Source: an uncultured Alistipes sp.
Lineage (GTDB): Bacteria > Bacteroidota > Bacteroidia > Bacteroidales > Rikenellaceae
Assembly: GCA_900550925.1 (NCBI GenBank)
Contig: URTU01000042.1
Span: 1 to 15,333 of the forward strand
Direction of reading: 5' to 3'
Length of the DNA: 15,333 nucleotides
The position numbers and the translations under genes were made by a program. The notes under the pieces are model-generated. The model was not told the origin of the DNA. It ran no database searches and was given only the letters and a program-made list of their open reading frames with translations. Shown piece by piece: positions 7,016 through 14,644 of this stretch (position 1 is its first letter; every line of letters begins with the position of its first letter).

Positions 7016-8797
7016 CTACATTCGCTCCGGAACTTCGATACCCATCAGCCACATGCCCGAACGAATCACACGTGCAGTCTGTTCGGCCAGCTGCAACCGT
7101 ATGCGGCGAACCTTCTCCTTCTCCTCGTGCAGAATCGAATGGTCGTGATAGTAGCTGTTGAAGAGTTTCGAAAGGTCATATACGTAGGCCCCGATGACCG
7201 CCGGCGAATAACTCTCGCCCGCCGACGCCACAACAGCCGGATAATCGCTCAGCATCTTGACCAGTTCGATCTCTTCGGGCAGCAGTTCGATACCGCTGAC
7301 CCGACCCTTGTATTCTATTCCGGCTTCGGCGGCCTTGCGCAGCACCGAACGGATACGTGCATGTGTATATTGAATGAACGGGCCGGTATTTCCGTTGAAG
7401 TCGATCGACTCGCGCGGATTGAACAGCATCGTCTTCTTGGGGTCGACCTTCAGGATGAAGTACTTCAAAGCCCCCAGTCCGACCATGCGTGATATGTCAT
7501 TAGCCTCCTCTTCGGTGCAGCCGTCGAGTTTGCCCAGCTCCTGCGACATCTCGCGGGCCGTAGCCACCATGTCGGCAATCAGATCGTCGGCATCGACAAC
7601 GGTACCCTCGCGCGACTTCATCTTGCCCTCGGGCAGTTCGACCATACCGTAAGACAAGTGGGTGATATTGTCGCTCCAGTCGTATCCCAGCTTCTTGAGT
7701 ATCAGCTTGAGCACCTGGAAGTGATAGTTCTGCTCGTTGCCGACCACATAGATCATGTCATCGAGTTTGTTGTCCTTGAAACGGCGGAATGCCGTACCCA
7801 GATCCTGCGTTATGTAGACCGACGTACCGTCGCCGCGCAGGAGCAGTTTCTGATCCAGCCCGTCGGCCGTGAGGTCGATCCACACCGAGTTGTCATCCTT
7901 GCGGAAGAATATGCCCTTGTCGAGACCCTGCTGCACGATATCCTTGCCGAGCAGGTATGTCTGCGACTCGTAATAGACCTTGTCGAAGTCGACTCCCAGC
8001 GCCTTGTAGGTCACATCGAACCCCTCGTAAACCCAACTGTTCATGGTCTGCCACAGCGAATACACCTCCGGATCCTTCGCCTCCCACCGCCGCAGCATCT
8101 CCTGCGCCTGAAGCATGATCGGAGCCGAATGCTTCGCCTCCTCTTCGCTTTTGCCGGCCGCCATGAGCTCCTTGATCTGGGCCTTGTAGTGTTTGTCGAA
8201 CTCGACATAGTACTTGCCGACCAGATGGTCGCCCTTCATTCCGCTCGACTGCGGGGTTTCGCCGTTACCGTAGAGTTTCCAGGCCAGCATCGACTTGCAG
8301 ATATGTATTCCGCGGTCGTTGACCAGGTTTGCCTTGATCACACGATTGCCGTTTGCCTCGAGGATCCGCGACACGGAAAATCCCAGCAGGTTGTTCCGGA
8401 TATGTCCCAGATGGAGAGGTTTGTTTGTATTCGGCGATGAGTACTCGACCATTATCGTACGGCCGGTCTGCGCCGAGCGTCCAAAATCCTCATCCGTGAC
8501 GATGTCGGCAAAACAGTCCATCCAGAAGCTGCTTCGCATCGATATGTTCAGGAAACCCTTTATGACATTGAACGAAGCCACTTCGGGTGTATTTGCCACG
8601 ATATATTCACCTATTTCGGTAGCAGTAGCTTCGGGCGATTTCCGGCTCCGTTTGAGCAGCGGAAAGACCACAAGCGTATAATCGCCATCAAATTCCTTGC
8701 GGGTCTTCTGAATCTGAAGCACCTCGCCCTCCTGTTCTCCGTACAACGCGCCGACGCTGCGGCTCACGATGCCCGAAATAAACCCTTCAATATCCAT
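7016..8797 (-). CDS. argS: Arginyl-tRNA synthetase
   Basis: This 593-residue class I aminoacyl-tRNA synthetase attaches arginine to tRNA-Arg in the cytosol. The N-terminal add-on domain (about 1-110) precedes the catalytic core. Its HIGH signature is HLGH at 129-132, within SSPNTNKPLHLGHIRNN. The KMSKS loop appears as KMKSREG at 392-398; the family often has KMSSRxG or similar. YVVGNEQNYHF (350-360) is typical of ArgRS. The C-terminal DALR anticodon-binding domain begins near YTHARIRSVLR (477-487). Length matches bacterial ArgRS, and both signature loops are present. The start at 8797 (MDIEGFISGI) fits the expected N-terminus. A promoter candidate lies about 45 bp upstream, just after the nupG terminator, so argS is probably its own unit. 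Confidence 0.97.
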   Translation of the reverse strand: MDIEGFISGIVSRSVGALYGEQEGEVLQIQKTRKEFDGDYTLVVFPLLKRSRKSPEATATEIGEYIVANTPEVASFNVIKGFLNISMRSSFWMDCFADIVTDEDFGRSAQTGRTIMVEYSSPNTNKPLHLGHIRNNLLGFSVSRILEANGNRVIKANLVNDRGIHICKSMLAWKLYGNGETPQSSGMKGDHLVGKYYVEFDKHYKAQIKELMAAGKSEEEAKHSAPIMLQAQEMLRRWEAKDPEVYSLWQTMNSWVYEGFDVTYKALGVDFDKVYYESQTYLLGKDIVQQGLDKGIFFRKDDNSVWIDLTADGLDQKLLLRGDGTSVYITQDLGTAFRRFKDNKLDDMIYVVGNEQNYHFQVLKLILKKLGYDWSDNITHLSYGMVELPEGKMKSREGTVVDADDLIADMVATAREMSQELGKLDGCTEEEANDISRMVGLGALKYFILKVDPKKTMLFNPRESIDFNGNTGPFIQYTHARIRSVLRKAAEAGIEYKGRVSGIELLPEEIELVKMLSDYPAVVASAGESYSPAVIGAYVYDLSKLFNSYYHDHSILHEEKEKVRRIRLQLAEQTARVIRSGMWLMGIEVPERM

Positions 8798-8839
8798 AAT
8801 GCACTAACTGTTATTGGAAATGCTAAAAAATTCGATGCG

Positions 8840-8870
8840 CAAAGTTACACAAATTTAGTCAAAAAACAAC
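8840..8870 (-). promoter_or_regulatory. Candidate promoter of argS
   Basis: On the minus strand the -7 box TAACTTTG spans 8847-8840. A GTTG at 8870-8867 lies 19 bp upstream as a -33-like element. A second perfect -7 match, TAAATTTG, spans 8857-8850 but has no -33 partner at the usual distance. The elements overlap the T-rich tail of the nupG terminator. Confidence 0.55.
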
Positions 8871-8911
8871 CCGCAGCCGCTCGGGCTTTAGGGGCACCGG
8901 TCAGCTGCGGG
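8859..8911 (-). terminator. Rho-independent terminator of nupG
   Basis: Reading the minus strand, CCCGCAGC (8911-8904) pairs with GCTGCGGG (8877-8870) around a 26-base loop that may fold further. TTGTTTTTTGAC follows. It lies about 30 bp after the nupG stop codon. Confidence 0.7.
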
Positions 8912-8940
8912 GATCAGGGTGGGTTGCACGTTCCGATGCG

Positions 8941-10215
8941 TCAGACTTTCCGAATGGCGTCGGGATTGTGCTTATACTTGAATATCAGCGCAAACAGGAC
9001 AGCTACGACGAATGCGTATGCGGCAAAGATATACCAGGCCGTACTCCATCCGGCAACCTGTTCCACACCGGCCGGTTGCGAGAACACGTAACGATTGACG
9101 ACAGCCTGAGCGCCGAGCGTACCGATCGTAGCACCGATACCGTTTGTCATGAGCATGAAGAGCCCCTGAGCCGAGGAGCGGATATTGGGATCGGTTTCGG
9201 AGTCGACAAACAGCGATCCCGAGATGTTGAAGAAGTCGAACGCCACGCCGTAGACGATCATCGACAGGATGAGCATCCATACGCCGCTACCGGGGTTCCC
9301 GGCTCCGAAGAGTCCGAACCGCAGCACCCATGCAAACATTGCGATCAGCATCACGCGTTTGATGCCGAACCGTTTGAGGAAGAACGGGATAAGCAGGATG
9401 CAGAGAGTTTCAGATACCTGAGAGAGCGAGATCAGGGCATTTGCATGGTTGGCGCCGAAGGTATTCTGATACTCCGGAATATCGCTGAAGCATGTAATGA
9501 ACGGATTTGCGAAACCGTTGGTAATCTGGAGCGACACGCCCAGCAGCATCGAGAATATGAAGAAAATGGCCATTTTCTTCTGTTTGAACAGGGCGAATGC
9601 CTTCAGACCTAAAGCCTCGGCCATCGATTTCCGTTCGCCGGTCCGGTCGATTGCACATTTGGGGAGCGTAAAGGCGTACAGGGCCAGCACGACGCCCAGG
9701 CTGCCGCTGGTAATGAACTGGAATGCATTCTGTTGTACGCCGATATAGTCGACAAATAGCATTGCGCAGATGAATCCGACCGTTCCGAACACCCGAATCG
9801 GCGGGAATGCCTTGACCGTATCGTAACCGGCATTTCGCAGGACGGTATAAGCCACCGAATTCGACAGTGCAATTGTCGGCATGTAGAATGCCACGCTCAG
9901 GGTATAGAGCGTAAACAGGGTTGCAAAATCGGGATTCATTCCGGCCTGCAGGCCATAGTATCCTGCCGAGAGCATAAAGATCGCCGCCAGGGCGTGGCAG
10001 AGTCCGAGGAGTCTCTGGGCCTGGATGTAACGGTCGGCGATGATTCCCATCACGGCCGGCATGAAGATCGAAACAATTCCCTGACAGGCATAGAACAGGC
10101 CGATCTTCGAAGCAAGTCCCGCTTCGGCCAGATAGGTGCCCATCGAAGTCAGATAGGCTCCCCACACGGCATACTGCAGGAAATTCATTAGGGTCAGTCG
10201 TAGTCTGATATTCAT
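8941..10215 (-). CDS. nupG: NupG-type nucleoside:H+ symporter (MFS)
   Basis: This inner-membrane transporter has 424 residues and about 12 predicted hydrophobic segments, and should import nucleosides with protons. Several stretches match what I remember of E. coli NupG closely: FPPIRVFGTVGFI, ALFKQKKMAIFFIFSMLLG followed by LQITN, SQVSETLCILLIPFFL, and YGVAFDFFNISGSLFV. The C-terminus FKYKHNP also matches. The start at 10215 (MNIRLRLTLMNFLQYAVWG) aligns with the NupG N-terminus. An upstream extension of the frame to 10512 is rejected because it crosses the tRNA gene and this gene's own promoter. Membership of the NHS family (NupG/XapB) is firm; which nucleosides are carried is not visible. 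Confidence 0.93.
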   Translation of the reverse strand: MNIRLRLTLMNFLQYAVWGAYLTSMGTYLAEAGLASKIGLFYACQGIVSIFMPAVMGIIADRYIQAQRLLGLCHALAAIFMLSAGYYGLQAGMNPDFATLFTLYTLSVAFYMPTIALSNSVAYTVLRNAGYDTVKAFPPIRVFGTVGFICAMLFVDYIGVQQNAFQFITSGSLGVVLALYAFTLPKCAIDRTGERKSMAEALGLKAFALFKQKKMAIFFIFSMLLGVSLQITNGFANPFITCFSDIPEYQNTFGANHANALISLSQVSETLCILLIPFFLKRFGIKRVMLIAMFAWVLRFGLFGAGNPGSGVWMLILSMIVYGVAFDFFNISGSLFVDSETDPNIRSSAQGLFMLMTNGIGATIGTLGAQAVVNRYVFSQPAGVEQVAGWSTAWYIFAAYAFVVAVLFALIFKYKHNPDAIRKV

Positions 10216-10278
10216 AAATATTCTGATTTTAAGATATTTGTTTTGACATGAAAGTTCAGGCCGGTAAAATTTTATGAA

Positions 10279-10286
10279 CAAATATA
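10279..10286 (-). promoter_or_regulatory. -7 box for nupG
   Basis: TATATTTG on the minus strand (10286-10279) is a perfect Bacteroidota -7 box, about 64 bp before the nupG ATG. I see no TTTG at the usual -33 distance, so confidence is moderate. It lies back to back with the tRNA-Gln promoter. Confidence 0.5.
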
Positions 10287-10305
10287 ATCTTTTTTTGCGA
10301 AAAAA

Positions 10306-10337
10306 CTTGTTCAAAAGAAAATCTTGCTGTAAATTTG
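10306..10337 (+). promoter_or_regulatory. Promoter of tRNA-Gln
   Basis: A perfect -7 box TAAATTTG lies at 10330-10337. CTTG at 10306-10309 gives a three-of-four -33 with a 20-bp spacer. The tRNA begins 20 bp after the -7 box, so the 5' leader is short. Confidence 0.7.
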
Positions 10338-10357
10338 CACCCACAATCAGAAACCAT

Positions 10358-10428
10358 TGAGCTATGGTGTAATGGTAACACAACAGATTCTGGTCCTGTT
10401 TTTCCTGGTTCGAGTCCGGGTAGCTCAA
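10358..10428 (+). tRNA. tRNA-Gln(CTG)
   Basis: A full cloverleaf can be drawn. The acceptor stem is TGAGCTA (10358-10364) with TAGCTCA (10421-10427). The D-arm is GTGT-AATGGTA-ACAC. The anticodon arm is ACAGA-TTCTGGT-CCTGT with anticodon CTG at 10390-10392. A 4-base variable loop follows, then the T-arm CCTGG-TTCGAGT-CCGGG. The discriminator is A10428. The CCA end is not encoded (CAG follows), so it is added after processing. The last pair of the anticodon stem next to the loop is A-C (positions 31-39), not A-U. CTG reads the CAG glutamine codon. It has its own promoter and terminator. Confidence 0.93.
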
Positions 10429-10431
10429 CAG

Positions 10432-10467
10432 AAAAGGTCGAACGAAATGTTCGACCTTTTTCTTTTT
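10432..10467 (+). terminator. Rho-independent terminator of tRNA-Gln
   Basis: AAAAGGTCGAAC (10432-10443) pairs with GTTCGACCTTTT (10449-10460) around loop GAAAT, and the T-rich run continues to 10467. The flanking A run gives the minus strand a T run as well, so it could also stop rnz transcripts from the other side. Confidence 0.92.
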
Positions 10468-10519
10468 CTCCGGCCAGCCTCCGACCCGAAACAATCGTCC
10501 GACCAACCGCAATAGAATT

Positions 10520-10735
10520 TTTAGTCCTGCTTCTACAAGGCCCTCTGCCAGCTACACCTCCTGCCACACCTCCTGTCACCCTCTGCCAGCCTCTGCTCCA
10601 CCACTTTGCAGCACCCCGGCACCACTACTCTGCAACATCCCGACTTCACAACTCAGCTTCCACCCTGCTACATTCCTTCTACACCCCCTGCTCCACTACT
10701 CTCCCCCCCCTGTTCAGCCACTCCGAGACATGAGC
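10520..10735. repeat. C-rich, G-poor low-complexity spacer with degenerate short repeats
   Basis: This part of the 556-bp gap between nupG and rnz has no credible gene. It is made of loose repeats of CCTCTGCC/ACACCTCCTG type. The clearest run is ACACCTCCTGCC at 10554-10565, ACACCTCCTGTC at 10566-10577, ACCCTCTGCC at 10578-10587 and AGCCTCTGCTCC at 10588-10599. An 8-C run is at 10703-10710. The plus strand is strongly C-rich and G-poor, the composition Rho loads on. The rest of the gap holds the tRNA gene, its promoter and terminator, and the nupG -7 box. Confidence 0.65.
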
Positions 10736-10771
10736 CTGAATCAGCACATTATGCCGATCTCCGCGCAGATG

Positions 10772-11698
10772 CTACTCCGTTCGCTTCGGGATGTCGTAGC
10801 TGCACCCTTCAACGGCTATATCCGTAGCCGGAAAGAATGCCCGCGCCTCATCCAGCAGCACCGACTCATCCTTGTAACGCGACGAGAAGTGCCCGATCAA
10901 CAACCGTCCGACACCGGCCATTGCAGCGACCTTGGCGGCCTGCTGCGCCGTCGAATGGCCTCGTGAAACAGCCAAAGCCTTGTCCGATGCCGAATATGTC
11001 GCCTCGTGGTATAGCAGGTCAACACCGGAGACAATCCTCGCCACACGTGCCGAATACTGCGTATCGCTGCAATAGGCATATGCCCGCGGGCGATAGGGGC
11101 GGTAAGTTATTTCGGCAGCCGGCAACACCGTTCCATTCTCCAGAACAATATCCTCCCCGCGTTTAGCGGCGGCGATCTGGGCTATTCCGAGCCCGTAATC
11201 GGCAATCGCCTCCTTCCGGATATTGAGCGGCGGTTCCTTTTCGCGGAACAGGTATCCACAACACGGGACTCGGTGCCGCAACGGGATTGTCGAGACGGTC
11301 ATGAACGAGGTTTCGAAGATTGTCTTTTCGGCGCGGGTATTGACCTCGCAGAACTGCACCTCATACGGCAGCGCATTGTCGAAATATCGGAAATGGCACT
11401 GCAGGATCTCATCCAACGGTTTCGGTCCGAACACCCGCAGCGGCGTACGGCGATCGTAAAGCCCCATCGTCGAGATCAACGGGAACAGTCCGTAAAGGTG
11501 GTCACCGTGCAGATGCGAAATGAATACGGTATTTATCTTCAGCGGGTTGATTCCGTATCGCACCAACTGCCGCTGGGTATCCTCACCGCAATCCACCAAA
11601 TAAAACTGCTCACGCACATTGAGTGCGTGAGCAGAGGTATGTTTGTTGGGAGTAGGTTTTGCAGAACTGCTGCCCAATACGGTAATCCGGAAACTCAT
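10772..11698 (-). CDS. rnz: Ribonuclease Z (tRNA 3'-processing endonuclease)
   Basis: This 308-residue metallo-beta-lactamase-fold nuclease removes 3' trailers from pre-tRNAs, allowing CCA to be added. Metal ligands of the short-form tRNase Z are all visible: HLHGDH at 62-67 (H62, H64, D66, H67), H141 in PLRHRVPCCGY, D212 in SDT, and H270 in GHFSSRY. HEATY (231-235) and GHSTAQQAA (247-255) are also family marks. The length matches the short bacterial form. It begins 70 bp after rpsA on the same strand, and I found no TAnnTTTG box between them, so it may be transcribed with rpsA. A partner role with the nearby tRNA-Gln, which has no encoded CCA, fits its known function but the adjacency may be chance. 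Confidence 0.96.
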   Translation of the reverse strand: MSFRITVLGSSSAKPTPNKHTSAHALNVREQFYLVDCGEDTQRQLVRYGINPLKINTVFISHLHGDHLYGLFPLISTMGLYDRRTPLRVFGPKPLDEILQCHFRYFDNALPYEVQFCEVNTRAEKTIFETSFMTVSTIPLRHRVPCCGYLFREKEPPLNIRKEAIADYGLGIAQIAAAKRGEDIVLENGTVLPAAEITYRPYRPRAYAYCSDTQYSARVARIVSGVDLLYHEATYSASDKALAVSRGHSTAQQAAKVAAMAGVGRLLIGHFSSRYKDESVLLDEARAFFPATDIAVEGCSYDIPKRTE

Positions 11699-11768
11699 CG
11701 TTCAACTCCTCCCCGTTTGTTCCGTATCCGGCCGCCTGCTCCCTTCAAAAGTTCGTATGCGGTCACAC

Positions 11769-13613
11769 TTATTCGGCCTTTGCCTCTTCGGCGGCAGCTT
11801 CAGCCTTTTGAGCCTCCTGCTTCTCGGCAGCCTCAACCATCTGGGCCTTCAGTTCGGCAAGCGAAGTGATATCGCCCAACGTGGTCTTCTCAACCGATGC
11901 ATTGATCTTCTTGACCGAAGATTTAGTGGCTTCGGCAGCGGCCTTCTTCTCGGCACGTGCGGCATTCTCTTCGGCACGCTTGGTCTCCTCGAAGACGCGG
12001 GTATGCGACAGTGTGATACGTTTGGTAGCCTTCGAGAACTCGATCACCTTGAACGGGAGCACCTCACCGACCTTGGCAGTCGTTCCGTCCTCCTTGACAA
12101 GCTGTTTTGCAGGAGCAAAGCCCTCGATGTTGTCGGCCAGGGTAATCACGGCACCCTTGTCGGTCAGCTCCTTGACGGTACCTTCGTGAACGCTGTCTAC
12201 GGCATAGAGCTGTTCGAACTCGTTCCAGGGGTTCTCCTCAAGCTGCTTGTGGCCGAGGCTCAGACGACGGTTCTCCTTGTCGATCTCCAGAACCACCACT
12301 TCGATATCGGCACCGATCTGGGTGAATTCGGAAGGATGCTTAACCTTCTTGGTCCAGCTCAGATCCGAGATGTGGATCAGGCCGTCGATACCCTCTTCGA
12401 TCTCGACGAATACGCCGAAGTTGGTGAAGTTGCGGACTTTAGCCATGTGGCGGCTTCCGACGGGATATTTCTTTTCGATGTCGGCCCAGGGATCAGCAGT
12501 AAGCTGTTTGATACCCAGCGACATTTTGCGTTCTTCGCGATCGAGTGTCAGGATAACGGCCTCGACTTCGTCGCCGACCTTCATGAACTCCTGAGCCGAA
12601 CGCAGGTGCTGGCTCCAGCTCATTTCCGACACGTGGATCAGACCCTCTACGCCCGGGGCGATCTCGACGAATGCACCGTAATCGGCCATAACGACAACCT
12701 TGCCCTTGACCTTGTCTCCGACCTTGAGGTTGGGATCCAGCGCCTCCCACGGATGCGGGGTCAGCTGCTTGAGGCCCAGAGCGATACGCTTCTTCTGCTC
12801 GTCGAAGTCGAGAATTACGACATTGAGTTTCTGATCGAGTTTTACGATCTCTTCGGGGTGGTTTACGCGGCCCCACGACAGGTCGGTGATGTGGATCAGA
12901 CCGTCTACGCCGCCCAGGTCGATGAATACGCCGTACGAAGTGATGTTCTTGACCGTACCCTCGAGGATCTGGCCCTTTTCGAGTTTCGACATGATCTCCT
13001 TCTTCTGGGCCTCCAGTTCGGCCTCGACCAGCGCCTTGTGCGAAACGACCACGTTGCGGAACTCCTGGTTGATCTTGACCACCTTGAATTCCATGGTCTT
13101 GCCGACGTAGAAGTCGTAATCGCGGATCGGTTTGACGTCGATCTGCGAACCGGGCAGGAATGCCTCGATACCGAATACGTCGACGATCATACCGCCCTTT
13201 GTACGGCACTTGATGTAGCCTTTGATTATCTCGTCATTATCCAGAGCCTGGTTTACACGATCCCACGACTTGAGCTGACGGGCCTTTTTGTGCGACAGGA
13301 CCAGCTGACCTTTTTTGTCCTCGGCGCTGTCGACATAAACCTCGACCTTTTCGCCTACGGCCAGTTCGGGGTTGTAGCGGAACTCGCCGATGGGGATGAT
13401 ACCTTCGCTCTTGTAGCCGATGTTAACGACAACTTCGCGTTTGTTGATGTCGACAACCGTTCCTTCAACGACTTCGCCGACCTGCACCTTCGAAAGCGTC
13501 TGATCGTACGCTTCGGCAATCTCATCTTTGGGTTTGTCGTAGAGGGCCGATTCGTGTTCGAATGCGTTCCAGTCGAAATTCTCGTTTGCGACTACTTTCT
13601 GATTTTCTTCCAT
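11769..13613 (-). CDS. rpsA: 30S ribosomal protein S1
   Basis: This 614-residue RNA-binding ribosomal protein helps the small subunit bind mRNA. Six S1 (OB-fold) domains can be placed at about 41-110, 126-193, 212-282, 297-369, 383-456 and 470-537. Domains 3-5 are most typical, each with a GLIH[IV]S/TDLSW-type motif. Residues 545-614 form an Ala/Glu/Lys-rich helical tail, as is usual for Bacteroidota S1 and unlike the shorter E. coli end. I chose the Met at 13613 (MEENQKVVAN). An open extension to 13802 contains the promoter itself and so cannot be coding. The leader is about 110 nt and includes two overlapping short inverted repeats at 13624-13639. The gene is followed by rnz after 155 bp of window coordinates counted from stop to rnz promoterless start region, with 70 bp actually separating the coding sequences. 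Confidence 0.97.
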   Translation of the reverse strand: MEENQKVVANENFDWNAFEHESALYDKPKDEIAEAYDQTLSKVQVGEVVEGTVVDINKREVVVNIGYKSEGIIPIGEFRYNPELAVGEKVEVYVDSAEDKKGQLVLSHKKARQLKSWDRVNQALDNDEIIKGYIKCRTKGGMIVDVFGIEAFLPGSQIDVKPIRDYDFYVGKTMEFKVVKINQEFRNVVVSHKALVEAELEAQKKEIMSKLEKGQILEGTVKNITSYGVFIDLGGVDGLIHITDLSWGRVNHPEEIVKLDQKLNVVILDFDEQKKRIALGLKQLTPHPWEALDPNLKVGDKVKGKVVVMADYGAFVEIAPGVEGLIHVSEMSWSQHLRSAQEFMKVGDEVEAVILTLDREERKMSLGIKQLTADPWADIEKKYPVGSRHMAKVRNFTNFGVFVEIEEGIDGLIHISDLSWTKKVKHPSEFTQIGADIEVVVLEIDKENRRLSLGHKQLEENPWNEFEQLYAVDSVHEGTVKELTDKGAVITLADNIEGFAPAKQLVKEDGTTAKVGEVLPFKVIEFSKATKRITLSHTRVFEETKRAEENAARAEKKAAAEATKSSVKKINASVEKTTLGDITSLAELKAQMVEAAEKQEAQKAEAAAEEAKAE

Positions 13614-13726
13614 AAATGAATTAATTGTGATACAATCACTCGTTAAAATGTTTGACAATAAGTGTTTTTTGCTGCTGACGCCGGCGCATTCCGCTGATTG
13701 GCAGAGCGTGTCGACGCAGAGCGGCA

Positions 13727-13758
13727 CAAAGGTATGGACTATTTTCCGGATATACAAA
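13727..13758 (-). promoter_or_regulatory. Promoter of rpsA
   Basis: On the minus strand TTTG (13758-13755), a 20-bp spacer and TACCTTTG (13734-13727) give a full-match Bacteroidota promoter. It predicts a leader of about 105-110 nt before the ATG at 13613 and rules out the longer open frame. Confidence 0.85.
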
Positions 13759-13816
13759 TATTTATGAGGTCTTTTCGGTGCCCCCAGCAAAAAAACGCAC
13801 ACCTCTGCCCTTCCCG

Positions 13817-13858
13817 CTCAAAAACAACGGGACCTCCGTGGTGTAACGAAGGTCCCGT
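13817..13858 (-). terminator. Rho-independent terminator of slyD
   Basis: Minus strand: ACGGGACCT (13858-13850) pairs with AGGTCCCGT (13835-13827) around a 14-base loop, followed by TGTTTTTGAG. It lies about 50 bp after the slyD stop codon and before the rpsA promoter. Confidence 0.85.
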
Positions 13859-13907
13859 ATCTGCAATCCGCCAGCCGCTGAAGGCCGGCCGGCATACCGT
13901 ACCGGCA

Positions 13908-14477
13908 CTAATGGCAGCAGTGGTCGTGGTCGCCGCAACCGTCTCCGCAGTGGTCACCGCAGCCATCGCCGCAACCGTCTCCGCAGTGGTCGCCGTGGCA
14001 GCTGCAACCGCCCTTAGCCGCGAGGTCTTCGGGAGTCACGTCACGCACGCCGACAATCGTCACATCGAAGTTGAGGGTCTTGCCCGCCATCGGGTGGTTG
14101 AAATCCATCTTGACATGTTCGTCGCCCACTTCGCGGACCGTTCCCAGCATACGGTTGCCCTGGTTGTCGCTCATCGGGATCTGGTTGCCCACGAAGAGTA
14201 ACTCTTCGGCAAGTTTGCCGTCGATCATGAATATGTTTTTCGGAAGATCGACAATCGCCTCCTCGATCAGTTCGCCGTAACCGTCCTTCGGTTCGAGCGT
14301 AAACGACACCTTGTCGCCGACCTCCTTGCCCAGAATGGCCGCCTCGAACTTGGGAAGCAACATTCCGGTACCGAAGATGAATTCCAGAGGATGGCCCTCC
14401 GACGACTGATCGGCGATCTGGCCATCTACGGTCAGTTTATAATCCACCGATACGAATTTGTTCTGTGCTACTTTCAT
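13908..14477 (-). CDS. slyD: SlyD-like FKBP prolyl isomerase with Cys/His/Asp metal-binding tail
   Basis: This 189-residue cytosolic peptidyl-prolyl cis-trans isomerase and chaperone has the SlyD layout. The FKBP domain is split (about 1-68 and 128-150), with GTGMLLPKFEAAILG (36-50) and DGYGE (65-69). The insert-in-flap chaperone domain lies between, at about 70-125. After DLAAKGG the tail from 158 to 189 holds 9 Cys, 6 His and 7 Asp, including five CGD[G/H] tetrapeptides in a row (165-184), ending HCCH. E. coli SlyD uses a His/Cys-rich tail to bind nickel and supply hydrogenase maturation; a metal-store or metal-sensing role is likely here, though no hydrogenase or urease gene is in the window. 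It has its own full-match promoter and terminator. Confidence 0.93.
   Translation of the reverse strand: MKVAQNKFVSVDYKLTVDGQIADQSSEGHPLEFIFGTGMLLPKFEAAILGKEVGDKVSFTLEPKDGYGELIEEAIVDLPKNIFMIDGKLAEELLFVGNQIPMSDNQGNRMLGTVREVGDEHVKMDFNHPMAGKTLNFDVTIVGVRDVTPEDLAAKGGCSCHGDHCGDGCGDGCGDHCGDGCGDHDHCCH
13931..13991 (-). repeat. DNA repeat coding for the SlyD metal tail
   Basis: An identical 25-bp block occurs at 13931-13955 and 13967-13991, offset by 36 bp (12 codons). It encodes the CGDG/CGDH units. Exact identity at DNA level suggests recent duplication or slippage, so tail length may differ between strains. Confidence 0.8.
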
Positions 14478-14612
14478 TTTAATGAATTATTGTTGTTGTA
14501 AATATCTGTTTCTCTCTCACTTACTGCTTTTCGGGGCATTCTGCACAAGGGCCTGCCACCCCCCCCGCCTACAACCTCACACCCACTCGCCTCCTGCCTT
14601 CGAAAGCCGCGG

Positions 14613-14644
14613 CAAAGGTAAACACTTCATCGTTAAGTACCAAA
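14613..14644 (-). promoter_or_regulatory. Promoter of slyD
   Basis: On the minus strand TTTG (14644-14641), a 20-bp spacer and TACCTTTG (14620-14613) match the Bacteroidota consensus fully, as at rpsA. The leader would be about 130 nt and contains an 8-G run (8 C on the plus strand, 14559-14566). Confidence 0.82.

Noticed and set aside
7658..8440. A 260-codon plus-strand frame within argS
   Set aside because: Antisense shadow of an intact arginyl-tRNA synthetase; no family features.
10216..10512. A 99-residue N-terminal extension of the nucleoside transporter
   Set aside because: It runs through the tRNA-Gln gene, two promoters and a terminator. NupG similarity begins exactly at the Met at 10215.
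10335..10733. A 132-codon plus-strand frame starting before tRNA-Gln
   Set aside because: It reads through the tRNA and its terminator into the C-rich spacer; composition is low-complexity Pro/Ser/Thr without family features.
11643..13619. A 658-codon plus-strand open frame covering nearly all of rpsA
   Set aside because: It is antisense to a clear six-S1-domain RpsA. Long antisense frames arise from biased codon use in GC-rich genes. It shows no recognisable domain, and I see no promoter for it.
13614..13802. A 63-residue N-terminal extension of RpsA
   Set aside because: It contains the full-match rpsA promoter at 13727-13758, and S1 proteins of the group begin near MEENQ.
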